Origin: Acanthornis magna
Lineage: Eukaryota; Chordata; Aves; Passeriformes; Acanthizidae
Direction of reading: 5' to 3'
Assembly (NCBI GenBank): GCA_036785705.1
Contig: JAWUZG010000173.1
Span: 1,783,001-1,847,000 of the forward strand
DNA: 64,000 nucleotides
Shown: in pieces, positions 1-12,500 of the stretch
Layout of the letters: each line of letters starts with the position of its first letter
Position numbering within the stretch: position 1 is the stretch's first letter
Made by a program: the position numbers and the translations under genes
Notes under the pieces: generated by a model
Database searches by the model: none
What the model was told of the DNA's origin: nothing
Seen by the model: the letters and a program-made list of their open reading frames with translations, nothing else

Positions 1-71
1 ACTGGAAAGGTGGCAGAAGACTAAGGCTATCCCAGAGTGCTGTTAAAAGGGCAGGGGTGCAAAACAATGAC

Positions 72-549
72 ATGAAAGAAAAGACTGAAAAGAACAAAAC
101 AGAAGAGGAGGAAGCGGCGGAGGAAGAGGAAGAGGAGGTAGTGGAAGAGGTAGCTGAGGAAGATGGGGAAGATGAAGGCCAGGAGAAAAAAAGCAAAAAG
201 AAATCAAAGCCTGAGGTCTCAGAGATTGATGGGGAAGATGAAGGCCAGGAGAAAAAAAGCAAAGAGAAATCAAAGCCCGAGGACTCAGAGATTGATGGGG
301 AAGTGAAGAAACAGAAAAAGAAGAAAAGCAAGCAAAGAGACTATAGCAGTGAGGAAGAAGATGACTACGAGCGCAGAAAGAAAAAGAAGAAAAAAGGCAA
401 AAAAAGCAAAGACAAGAAGAAGAAGAAAGGTGACAAGTCCAAGAAAGGAAAGATAGATGATAATTTTTTGGAGATGTATGAACAGGAGCTTCGGGACTAC
501 CATTCGGATGCCTCCAATGCCACAGAAGATGAATACAACAAAAAAAAAG
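72..549 (+). CDS. LOXHD1: LOXHD1 exon 1: acidic/lysine-rich N-terminal tail
   Basis: From the ATG at 72 this encodes 159 residues plus one base (phase-1 donor, AAG|gtcagc). The order is a Glu-rich run, two tandem 22-residue units, Lys/Arg-rich tracts, then a block around 440-540 with the pattern [14 protein letters not shown]...DEY. That block matches the short conserved segment at the mammalian N-terminus just before PLAT 1. The first base of the next Val codon is 549; joining to exon 2 gives VYEVV. The start is not settled. The frame is open from base 3 with no stop, so this may be an internal exon with an acceptor near 16, 35 or 54. The ATG at 72 has G at -3, a fair Kozak context. The tail is much longer than the short human N-terminus as I recall it. 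Probably disordered; no domain is claimed for it. Confidence 0.8.
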
Positions 550-3500
550 GTCAGCTCCATCTTTCCCCATTCCCCTCTTGAGCAGGCACAGTTGGCCCTG
601 CAAATGCCCTTGTTGGGATCCTTCCTGGGGTGCAGGCACTGGTTATTCCTGTGTGGGGGATATTTTTAGTTAAATGAGTATTTTAACTGTTTGCGGCGTC
701 GCTGACGGTTTGTGTCTGCACGAGCTCTTCTGTTTACGGAGCCGCTTTGCCGTGTGTGCGGTACTGCTGTAATTACATTCTCCTAATTAATATTTGCATT
801 GTGGGGCTGTGCGGAAGCTGCAGTCAGCAGGCTCCCCCTGTGTGAGCAGGATCCGTGGCAGAGGTGCACAGCCCTGCTCAGGCAGAAGCAGCAGGAGGGG
901 ATTTTGGCAACCAGTGGAACATTTAGGACTGATGTAGAAGCAGGAGGCCCAGCACACCGAACCTCAGGCTGCTTTAAAGCAACCAGAAAAGCTGGGGAAA
1001 TATCCATAATAGCCTCTAAACCTTATTACTGTATTGCTACAGTAAATAGTCCACTTATTTCACACACAGACCGTCCTTGGCTCAATGCATGGTCAGCTGC
1101 GCCTCAGGTTGCTCCAGAGGAGGTTTGGATTGGATATTAGGAAAAATTTCTTCACAGGAAGGCTTGTGAAGCCCTGGCACAGGCTGTGAAGGGCAGTGGT
1201 CATGTCCCCATCCCTGGAGGGGTTTAAAAGCCATGTGGAAGTGGCGCTTGGGGACATGGGTCAGTGGTGGCCTGGGCAGTGCTGAGGTACGGTTGGACTC
1301 CATGGCCTTGGGGGGCCTTTCCAACCTAAAAGATTCTGTGATTCTGCGACTTAAGGTTTCAGATGATTCACTCATTTTCATTAGAAGTGCAGCTCCATGA
1401 TTAAAAGGAAAACCTTGGTAGGTGGGAGGATTCTCCCAAGCACAGCGAGGTTATCTCCTCGTCAGGAGGGTGGGCAGAAAAGAGAGGATGGATGCTGAGG
1501 GGTGGCACACGCAACCAGCAACCAGATCTGGGCATGGCTGGAACAAGACACTCAACCTCTCATCCCCGTGGTTTCCCCATCAGTTAATTAGAGTCCTCTG
1601 TGGCAGCTGGGGGGGCTGAGCATGCCTAAGGAATGCTGTAAAGCACTCCACTCCTGTGGTGTGGCTCTAGGTAAATTACACCTGATGGTTTCTGCAGTGG
1701 TGATGAATGGCTGGGAAAAGAAAAATGGTTCAGTTCCTCTGGTGCAGAGGAGAAGTGAGTCCCTCACACACACACAGGGCTGTCTTTAGGTCATGCACAA
1801 AAACCTGCATGGCCCTTGATGGGGAGGGAGGTTGTCCTGCCTCATACTACGTTTTTTAATATGGTTGAGGAATAATAATTTGCACTTTTCAAAGACAGAA
1901 GCTACAGCAAATGTTTGAAATAATCTCTCTGTGGTCTTCTGATTAGATATTGGGAAGGAATTCCTGTCTGTGAGGGTGTGAGGCCCTGGCACAGGTTTCC
2001 CAGTGCAGCTGTGGCATCCCTGGCAGTGCCCAGGGCCAGGCTGTAGAGGGTTTCAGCTTTTCCCTTTACCCTGCATCATGCTGCTCTTACTATTTTGAGT
2101 CAAAAAGCAGATTTTTTTTTTTATGTGTGTGTGTGACTTATTTGGAGGCTGCTGCTGCTTTTCTCCCTAAGGACCATTGAGTGATATAAGTGTTGTTGGT
2201 CAGGCTTTGGAGAATTTTGTGACCCCTGCAAAAGCCTCCCAGATGCTTTGGGGATGTCAGCTGGCTTTGGTGCTGGTGAATATTCAGTAGAGATATATTT
2301 CAGTCCACAAGCTGTGATTCCTCTCGCTGTAAAAAAGAAAAGAGAGATGTCATAAATGTTTTATAAGCAGGGAGTCAATGGTGCCTGTGTCATCTGATGT
2401 CCTCTTTATCTTATTGTATTAGCAAACAGGAGAAGGGATCCCCCCATCCCGTTCAATCGATGACTGAAGAACAAGGCAAATCCAGCTCCTGGGGACAGGA
2501 AAACAAAAGATATCAAGTGACTGGGTGATAGTGTGTCTGAGAAAATTAAAGCAGAGATAGCAGGCATTTTTAACTAAATTGCAGCTGTTGTCCATTCCTG
2601 TGATCGTGGTGTTAATTAGATTAGTTATTTATTTATAAGTGTTTGCAAAGGTTCTTCTACAGTAGAGTAAGGAAAGCTACAGGGAGACTTTATTGTGACA
2701 TTTCAATGTTTACAGGGGACTTAAAAGAAAGACGCAGAGAGGCTTTTACTGTGTAGTGACATGATGAAGGGGAATAGCTTTAAACTTAGAGGATAGGTTT
2801 ATTTGAACACTAGGGAGAAATTCTTCCTTGTGAGGGTGGGCAGGCCCTGGCACAGGTGCCCAGAGAAGCTGCGGCTGCCCCTGGATCCCTGGGAATGTCC
2901 AAGGCCAGGCTGGACAGGGCTTGGAGCAATCTGGGATAGTGGAAGGTGTCCCTGACTATAGTAGAACTGATGATCTTTAAGATCCCTTCCAATCAAACAA
3001 TTCTATGGACTTGAGCTGCCAATAAGAGTGCAAATGGCGCATTGTGTAGCAAACATTTAATCAGTGGAATCAATGGTTTGAAGTGCAGTAGGCATCCAGA
3101 GAGGGTTCACACAGCAGCCTGGCTGCCCAAACCACCACTAAAGCTTCTGCAGGTGACAGATGCCTGAGGTTCAGGTCTCTTTCAGAGACAAACTCTTTAG
3201 CGGAATTTGCCTCTTTCTTTTTCCATACCTTTCTCTTCACACCTTAAATCTCCTCTGTGATAAGGAAGGGAGAGACTGGTGTGATTATTGATCCCCCCGC
3301 TCAAGTCTGTGGTCACAGAGTCGTGAAGGATGGGACCAAATGTCACTGTTCTCTCGTGCCTCCTTCCAGAGCCATGGATAACTCTGTTGGTAGGAAGAAA
3401 GAAAATGCTTCCCTTTCCAAACCTGCTTTCATGCCATTAAATGTGTCATTCCTCTGGCTGAAATGGTAGCTGCCACCTTGGTGAGTCCTGGCCCAGACCC

Positions 3501-6500
3501 CCACAGGCTGTGGCAGATGGTAGAAAGCTCCTTCCTGTCCCATGTCACAGCAAAATGCTGATGACTCAGGAGACCTTCAAGCTTCTCTCTTTGATATGCC
3601 TCACCACGAGGCATAACTCACTTCAGAGGATAATAATCCATTTTTTGGAGGTCCTATAGATGGTAAAATTCCATTTTTTTTCTTTTCACCCCTCTTTTTC
3701 TTTTTTCCCTGCCAGGTTTCAGGTATGGATATTATGGATATTATTATGCATATTATCTGTAAGTGGTGGAATCATCATCCCTTGAAACATTCAAAAAAAG
3801 GTGTAGATGTGGCACTTGGGGACACAGGTTCCTGGTGGGCTTGGCAGTGTCGGGGAGTGGTTGGAGCTGATGATCTTAGAGGGCTTTTCTAACCTCAAGG
3901 GTCTGTGATTCTCTGCTGGTTTGTCCCTTCTTCACAATGGGTCGAGCTGGACTTTAGTGATCTTAGCAGTAAAATAATCATAACATTAAGAAAGCTACTC
4001 TAGAAATGCATGTTGCCTCAAATGGTGATGGAAGGGGGAAACAGCCACTGTTGATTTGTAAATAGATGAACAAAACTGCTCATCACTTCCTTTGATGTGT
4101 GCTGTTGGATTTATTGTGTCGTATTTATCACACCATGGTCATGATCGTGTTCCTTCAGCGACTGCAGCAAAGGAAAAGCATTCAGGACAAGCTGAGTTCA
4201 TTGCTAAATTCTGTTTAATGCTAATTCTGTTTAATTTAGCAGTGGAGTGGAGGAGGAGAGCAAGTGCTGTAGTGGCTAGCTCTGTCCCTGTGCTCTGCAC
4301 GGAACTGCAGTGAGGTCTCTCGTGCTTTTATGATAGACAATCATCAGTTGCAAAATCACCTCATGTGCACCCTGCGCCCACTGATCTTCTCAGCTGAGGC
4401 TTTGATTAATATTCTGAGACAGGATGAGCAAGGACTCCTCTTTGGAAGACAGATACTATTTTTTTCTCCACTGAAATGAGCTTGGGTTTTAGGCATAAAA
4501 CATTCAGAGGAGAGCTTTGTGCCGGTGGAAATGTCTCGTTATCCGGTGGGAGATGCAAACCCTGACACCAAGAGAAGGTGGTGCTGAACCCTCCTTGGAG
4601 TTGTGGATCTCAGCTTCTTTCCTCCCAGCATTTTCCATAGGTGCAAATGACCATGGGAAATATGAATTTTGAAAAGTTTATATAATTTTAAAGGTTTATT
4701 AGATGTGTGTGGGATGGAGAAGGTTTTTGGATGACTTGAGTCTTCCAGTACCTGAAGGGAGCTCACAAGAAAGGTGGAGAGGGACTGCTTACAAGGGCCT
4801 GGAGTGGCAGGACAATGGGGAATGACTTCATACTGAGAGACAGTGGGCTCAGCAGATGTTAGGAAGAAATTCTTCTCTATGAAGGTGTTGAAACACAGGT
4901 TCTCCCATCCCTGGAAGTGCCCCAGGCCAGGTTGGACAGGGCTTGGAGCAACCTGTGACAGTGGAAGGTGTCCCTGCCCATGGCAGGGGGTTTGGGACTA
5001 GGTTCTCTTTAAGGTCCTTTCCAACCCAGGCTGTTCTATGATTCTGTGAACTATCACACTGTGTGACAGAACAAGCCAACATAAAATTAGTTGTGATACT
5101 GGAGTGTTGATTAGTTTCAGGAGCACTTGACAATAATTTTTGTGCAGGTGCTAAAAAATCTTTGTGCCTCTCTATTAGACACCCCTGCTACTCACCTGCC
5201 TAGTCCCAGTGGAGAACTGAAGTTGGCTGGAGGTGTCACGCTGAAACAGGGCCTTACAGCTTGGAAATGAGTGATTAAAATGCTGGGCGAGGGCTTTGCA
5301 GGGAATCACAGCAGCTCTTCGTAGCCCATGATGAGCCATCAACTTGGAGAAGGGATGTCACCAGTCACTGGTATGGAAAATCAGTGCCATAAAGCAGATG
5401 AATGCAAATAAACCTTTTGGAGCGAGTTCTTGATGGAATCCGGAGGTTTGCAGATGTCACCTTTGCTCTGCAGGTGTGTGTTTGGCCAAGTGCAGGCACA
5501 GAGCTGGGGGGAGTGAGCATTTGTGCACCCCCACCGCTCCCTCTGCCAGGGCAGGACCCCAAACATATGCAGAATTCATTCTTGTTAGGCACACATGATC
5601 CGTTTGGGATGGCTCAGTCCAGCTGGCAGCCCCAAAAACAGCATCGAGGAACAGCTGTGGGTGCCAGGCTGCCAAAGGCACGGCACAGCTGATGTGAAAC
5701 CCACACCCGCGAGCAGGAGCTGCAGCTTCCCAGCACTGCTGCTCTCCTCACACCCAAAACAATCAGATCTGAATGGAGTGGCGAGCTCAGTTTTATAGAG
5801 CTCTTTTATATCCTTAATTGCCTGTGGGTACCTTTTAGATTGAGTGCTTGGGTTTGGACTGGAATAGAAAATACCTGAGAGCTCCTGGAGAGGAACTGAA
5901 CGAGTCTACACTGAGAAATAGATGTTAAATGCAGATCAGTTTGTTCAGTCCTGGATGTGCTCCCCTCAACTCGTGTACCCCGTCAGTCTGGATTCAATTA
6001 CCTGTGGCACCCAAGGAGCCCTCTCTGAGGAAGGTGACCTTTAGAGGACACAGGAATAGAACTTGATCACATTGGAATAATTCAAGAATATTTAGGGTTT
6101 TTTTTCCCTTTCCCTTCTTCCTTGTATCCCTCTTCCCTTTTCTCTTTCCTCCCATAAGAGATTAACCAAAATTCCCATGTCTTTAAAACATCCGAGCTTT
6201 GCCTGGGTAGTTTTTCATCCTCTGGTTGCAGAAAGAGAACAGAGGAGATTCTTTTGCTCACAGGTATAGCAGTTCTTCCACTGATACATCAAATTCCCAG
6301 TTTCAGGACTGCATTGATATTTTAAGGATCATTAGTTTTGTTCCCATTTATACTTTGTTAAATATACATCTTCTAGGCCCTCTGTGAAGCTGTTTATCAT
6401 CCTGTCCCTGGGAATTTGGACCAATATCTGAATGCTGTTCCATTGAAACAGCAGAACTGACTCTATCTGGAAGGAAAGTCTGGGAAAAAAAGTAAAGCTG

Positions 6501-9500
6501 AGCTACAAGTGGCTAAGCACAGAGAGGGGGCCAGGGCAAAGCAGTATTTTATTCCAGCACAGGTCAATCCTACAGTGTCAGGTGAGGAGGTTCATCCATC
6601 TGAGCCCCAGGAGAGCAGAGACTCGTGGTGGGTTTGGGGTCAAGAGCCTCTGATCACTGCTGGGATGTGGTAATTTACTGAGGGTTTCTGTTTCAGCAGT
6701 TGAAGTTCCAACCAGAATGTAACTTCCATATTCACAACATGTTTTTTTTCTGGTTGAGGTCCTATCTTGGCTGACTATTGCTGCTCCAAGAAATATTTAT
6801 TTATTTTCAGTGCCTTGTGGGTGCAGCTACCTCTCCAGGCATTGCCAGAAGGTTTTTTCTTCCTTGCAACACAATGACACAAACACCTGCATGGCAACAC
6901 TTAAAGAAAGACTGAAAATAATAATTGTGGCTTTTGTTGGTGGATTTACGTGTACTTGATTTACGTGTACTTGAATTATGTGTACTTGAATATGGTTCTT
7001 GGAAATTAGGTATTTTTAGTGCTTTGTCCTCTGATGTTCAGATCTCTTGTGATTTTCAGCATTGTTTTGGAGTCTTCCATTTTATAGACATCTTCATTGT
7101 AGTAGTATCTCAATCTTTCTCTGTGAATTGTGTTAATTAGGACATATTTGAAAAGAAGGGAGAGGTAGGAGGTGGGAAGGTTATGTTAATATTTTTTTTA
7201 AAGTTCTTTTTGAGGTGCTATTTGCATAGCAGTAACTCTATGTCATGAATACTTAAACTGGGGAGTTATGCTTTATTCCTAGAAACACAGAATCCTAGAA
7301 TGGTTTGGTTTGGAAGGGACTTTAGAGATTACATAATTCCAATGTCCTGCCATGGGCAGGGACACCCTCCTCTAGACCAGTTTGGTCCAAAGCCCACCCA
7401 ACCTAATTAATAACGACGTCTAACAATGCTCACGTAAATATAGGTAACACAAAAAACCTGTGTTTATAACAACCTTCTGTCAGGTATTGTTCCCTGCTTA
7501 GGCCAAGCATCAACCTGAAACACAAATAGAAATCAGCTCCCAGGGGCAAAATGTGCTGTTTTTCCCCCCAAGAGCTGCCAGGGGTGCAGAGCCCGCTCGG
7601 GTTGGCAGCCGGCGTGCCTGCTGTGGGGCGGCTGTCCCTGCTCACGGTGTCACCCCGGCCTCACCTGCTGGTGGCTTTGCCAGCTGTTGACTCTGTGGCT
7701 TTCCCAGCTGTTGGCTCGGTGGCTTTGCCAGCTGTTCCCTCCTGAACACATTCCTGTTGGATTGAGTGCCTCAGGCCAAGCAGTTTTGAAACATGTTATT
7801 GTGAGTATGTTTTTCTCTGTGAAAACAGCTCAGCCGTTCCCTGGAAAAAAGGCTGTGAAAAATGCCTTGCTTTGCTTATGTCAGGGAACATCCAGCATCC
7901 CACACCTGCAATGCCTCCAGGCTGGGCAGGAGTGGGCAAAAAAAGAATCTTTGGTCAAATTGCTCTTCCTAATACCTGGGTATTGGGGCTGGGGCTGGCG
8001 GCAAGGAGAGCATCTTTCCTTGATCTTGGTTATTCTGCTGCCTGGATGACCAGAAGAAAGTGGGAATCTTGTTAGAGTCTGTTGACATAGAATCATAAAG
8101 CCATAGAATATTTTGGGTTGGAAGAGACCTAAAACCCCATCTTGTTCCACCCGCTGCCACAGGCAGGGACACCTTCCACTACCCCAGGTTGCTCCAAGCC
8201 CTGTCCAACCTGGCCTTGGACACCTCCAGGGATCCAGGGGCAGCCATGGATTCTCTGGACAAACAGTGCCAGGGCCTCCCCACCCTCACAGGGATGAATT
8301 TCTTCCCAAAATCCCATCTGTGGCTGCCCTCAGGCAGTGGGAAGCCATTCCCTGTAATCCAGCCCCTTATCCAACATCTCTGACCAGCTCTTTTAAAGGC
8401 TCCCTTCAGGTACTGGAAGGCCACTAGGTCACCCCAGAGCCCTCCCTTCCCCAATTCCTTCACCTTTTCCTCGTAGGAGCAGTGCTCCGTCGCTCCAACC
8501 ACAGACATGACAGACAGCAGGGAATTACTTCCAGCTGCATTCTGCAGACACATCGCTCTACCACAGACTTTGTTCAGTGCTGCAGATAAAATCGATTCCA
8601 TAATTTACCCAGGCTGTGTTATACACTTCCCATTGGACAGAAATTTCTTATGTTCCTGTCAATAGTGGTGACTCAGAGACACCCCATGTCCTGGCAGGTC
8701 CTTCTCGCCTCCAAGAGATGATGAAAGAAATGGAACAGGTTTCTGTTGCGAGTGTGTCTCTCCCCTGAGGCACAGTGTTTTCCTCCAACACAATTTAAAC
8801 TTGAATAACAAAGATGTTGATTGCTAAGCTAATTCTGCTTTACTGTTCCAGCAAAGAACTGAGGTGGTTTTTCCTGGTAGTGCTCAGGCAAAAATACTCT
8901 TTAAGTGATAGCTGGAGCACCAGACGAATCGAGTTTGGCTTCCTACAGTGCACGAGAATGAAATGTTGATTTTTGCAATAGCTGATGAAGTAAAGCACAC
9001 TCCAAACCATGACTACTCTGCCTGTGGGAACAGGCAGGACAGTGTTCAGCTTTGGATTTATATTTTAAGAGATAAATGATATTTCAGAGCTCAAGATAAT
9101 GATGCTTGTGTGCACTAAGCTTGCTTAGAAGAAAACCTCCCTAATTCATGTTCGTGACAAGTCTCAAAATGCAAGATGCTATTAATTCTGCAATTCCTTG
9201 TATAAACTATGAATAGCAAAATGTGTAACAGTGTGCAACCAGTCCAAATATTTGTGAAAAAAAATCCCTCTCGTTTGCTTTGAATAATTAATTTGGCATC
9301 CATGCCAGACTCAAAAGCTGCTTTCCACGAAGCATATAAAGAGCAGGCAAACTCTCATAGTGTGAGGCCCAAATCTGCTCACAGTTTTGAGGTACGGATC
9401 CAAAGCCATTGTGCTGAAGTCAATGGAGTTAGTCAGGATTTGCTTCAGAGTGAATGAGAGGAGAATTTGACTCAGTTTTTGTATGACAAGAGATTATTGC

Positions 9501-12500
9501 ACCAATTGTGGCTCGCTAAAAACAAACAGGCTCCGATTTAAAAGGCCTGTCTTTGTGGTGGATAGAGGATGGTCCTGATTAAACTGTAACCAAAATAAGT
9601 ATTTAACTGATGTGTTCACATGCACGGAGAGTCATTTTGTCAAACATAAGCTGTAACAGTCAGCACAGACCCTTAAAAACTTCCAAGTATTTTGCATAAA
9701 TGTCAAGGTACTCTTCAGGTGCTACAAGACAAACACACTCCGAAGTGCTTCAGCAGAAGCCAGAGTGATTGGTGCTTTGCTTGAATCAACATGAGGTGAA
9801 TATTGAGAATAATCAGTGAATTCCCAGCTGGAAGTGCAGTGAAGTGCAAACAGCCATTAGTGCTGCTGAGGTAAATGCATCCTGCTGAACAGATGCATCT
9901 GAAGGTAGCTCTGAGAGCCACAACTTCCAAGCAGTTGGTGTTGATTTGGGTTCATATTCAAGACAAATCACAAAATCCCAGAATGGCTCAGGCTGGAAGG
10001 GACCACAGTTGGTGCTCTGCTCCCACCTCCCTGCTCCAGCAGGGCCATCCCAGAGCACAGGGCACAGGGCACAGGATTGTGTCCAGATGGTTCTGGAATG
10101 TCCCCAGGGAGGAGACTCCACACCCCCTCAGGTCTCTCTTTCAGTCCTCAATCATTGCACAGGGAAGAAGTTCTTCTTCACGTTCAGATAGAACTTCCCG
10201 AGCATCAGTTTCTCCCTTTCTTATTCAATTGCTCTGCATCACTGAGAAGAGCCTGGTCCATCCTCTGACACATCCCTTCAGAAACCTGTGGTTTCTGCTT
10301 TCCCTTTTCCTTCCTCAAATTACTCACTATCCTTTCTGTCTTATTTCACCTGCTTAATCATACTTCTGGCACAACCTTAATGTTTTTTTTCTACCAAGGG
10401 CCAGTCTTGCTAGACAGAAATCAGGCACCAGCTCAGATCTCCACATTCACCGCATGAGAACGTGACCTGACAGGACCTGCAGTCACTGCCATAATTGATG
10501 CTGAGCAGTCCCATGCTGGTGGAGTCAGAAAACCCTGAATTTATCAGCCAAAGCACTCCTCTGTCCTGGAAATATTCCTTTCTTGGGCAGCTAAGGGAAG
10601 TTTCCATGCTCTTGGTTAAGGGTCCCAGTCTGCACTTGTCTGTGTTTACAGTTTTACAATAATTTTAGGGGTCATTTTGAAGCAAGTGTTCCTCTCATCA
10701 TTGAATGGAGGGATTTATATTCGTCCACATAACATTTATCATCTCCTTCTGCAAGGCAGGGAGAGGGATGTGAGTGCATCCAGCAGCGATGCAATGTAAC
10801 TTGATACTGATTTTATGCTCTCTATATCCCGCACTTGGAATGACCATTTCTGAATGCTTATTTTCAACGAAGAAAGTACTGTCTGTAATTTCCTTTATTG
10901 AGCTTGTGTATGCTTGAGAAAAGCAGTAATGGGTTTGCAGCTCATAGCAAATCAGCCCTGTTTAGCTTGCTGGAACTTTCGCTGGCTTCAGAAGCCTTCG
11001 TGCTGGATAGCTGAGCAGTGGAGTCAGCTGGGGATTCAATATCTACCAGAGGAGATAAGTGAACTAAATTCCGCTTGATTGAGATAATATTTGGAACAAA
11101 AGAGCCTATATCAGTAAGTGTATTAAAGCTTTGTATTGACTCTGCCCGGCCCACTGGGAGAAAAGCGAGATTTGGAGACTGGGCTGAAAGTCAAGTATTC
11201 CCGCACTAACATTTTGGATTTCTGTAACTTGGCCATGATCTGAGCACTCAGAATAGACTTGCCTTGACCTTGGGGCAGGGTTGTTTGTGATCTAAAAGCA
11301 CCTTGATTTAGGTGCCTTCCTGTGAGCAGAGTTCCACGCAGAATGATGATCAGACTGGGCTGCTGTACTGTCCCTTCTGTGTTTGTCATCTCCCTCTGGG
11401 GCTCCTCTACCCAGGGGATGGGATAAACTCAGCCAACACTGCTAGGAAAAGCATTAAGGAGCACCACAGATCAGAGTGATTTGGGTTGGAAGGGACTTCT
11501 AAGACCTTTTAATTCCAAGCCTCTGTCATGGGCAGGGAAATCCTCCACTAGACCAGGCAAGAGCACCTGAGTGCTGGCTTCATAGCCTGACCACACAGAG
11601 CTTGGGTGAAGACCTTTGGGCATGCTGTCCATGTCTGAAGGGAGGCGAATGACCAGTGAAAATATCTGGAGATGTGGGAATGTCGTGGTTTACACCTTAT
11701 GTTTGACCAAGAAAGAAATAGTGGCATTGTGGGCGCAAAGCCATCCGTCCATGGAGAGGCTCAGAGGGCTCTGCCAAAGTACATCTCATTTTGTGAGAGC
11801 AGCAGGAACATGTACAGGGAGCTGTTTTTTACATCACAGGAGCCAAAAGTCATTGCAAAGCTCTGAAGAATGTTTCAAGTCCGGTGATCTGAGATGGGAA
11901 AACCATAAACTCTTGAGGTATGTAGCTGGTAAAAGACTGCATTGTCTGCATAGCACTGGGGTCCCAGGTGACTCTGTGGAGATGGCAAAGGGATTGAACC
12001 AGCCCTCCCAAACTCCACTTTGAGAGCAGATTTTTTTGAGGAGCCAAAAGTTTCCCTGCTATAACACTCAATTATGTCAGACAACTGAAAGCAAAGCCAC
12101 TACGTACTGATGTTTCATCAATTAGTAAGGGGCGTTGCGGATCCGTTTGGAAACTTCAAGGATCACCATAAAATTCCTGTGGGTGCTCTCTTTATTTGCA
12201 CGCAGTAGTTGCTTCCATTGAGGAGGAGTCTGAAGAGTAGGACACAGCTAAATGTAGAGAGTTAAATCAAAACCCTTTTCCATCCTGAAAACTATGCTGT
12301 AATTTTTCTTTAGCTGTTGGACTAAACACTCTGGTGTAGTGGAAGGGGTTGGAAATAGATGGTCTGTAAGGTCTCTTCCAACCCAAACTATTCTGTGGTT
12401 CTATGGAGTCTTAAACTGGCGATGTACATCAGTGTCAGAGGGTGGAAAAATAGAAACCTTTGTATTTTTTAAATTTGTGAAGAAATATTGCAATTTTGTT

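Noticed and set aside
43..639. 198-residue frame on the - strand at the left edge
   Set aside because: It is the exact reverse shadow of the LOXHD1 acidic/lysine tail; Ser/Leu/Phe-rich output is the complement of GAA/AAG codons.
8113..8601. Overlapping open frames on both strands
   Set aside because: They coincide with the antisense CR1 tail at 8088-8480 and its flank.
9875..10357. 160-residue frame on the + strand
   Set aside because: Covers an antisense CR1 tail and its flank; content is repeat-derived.
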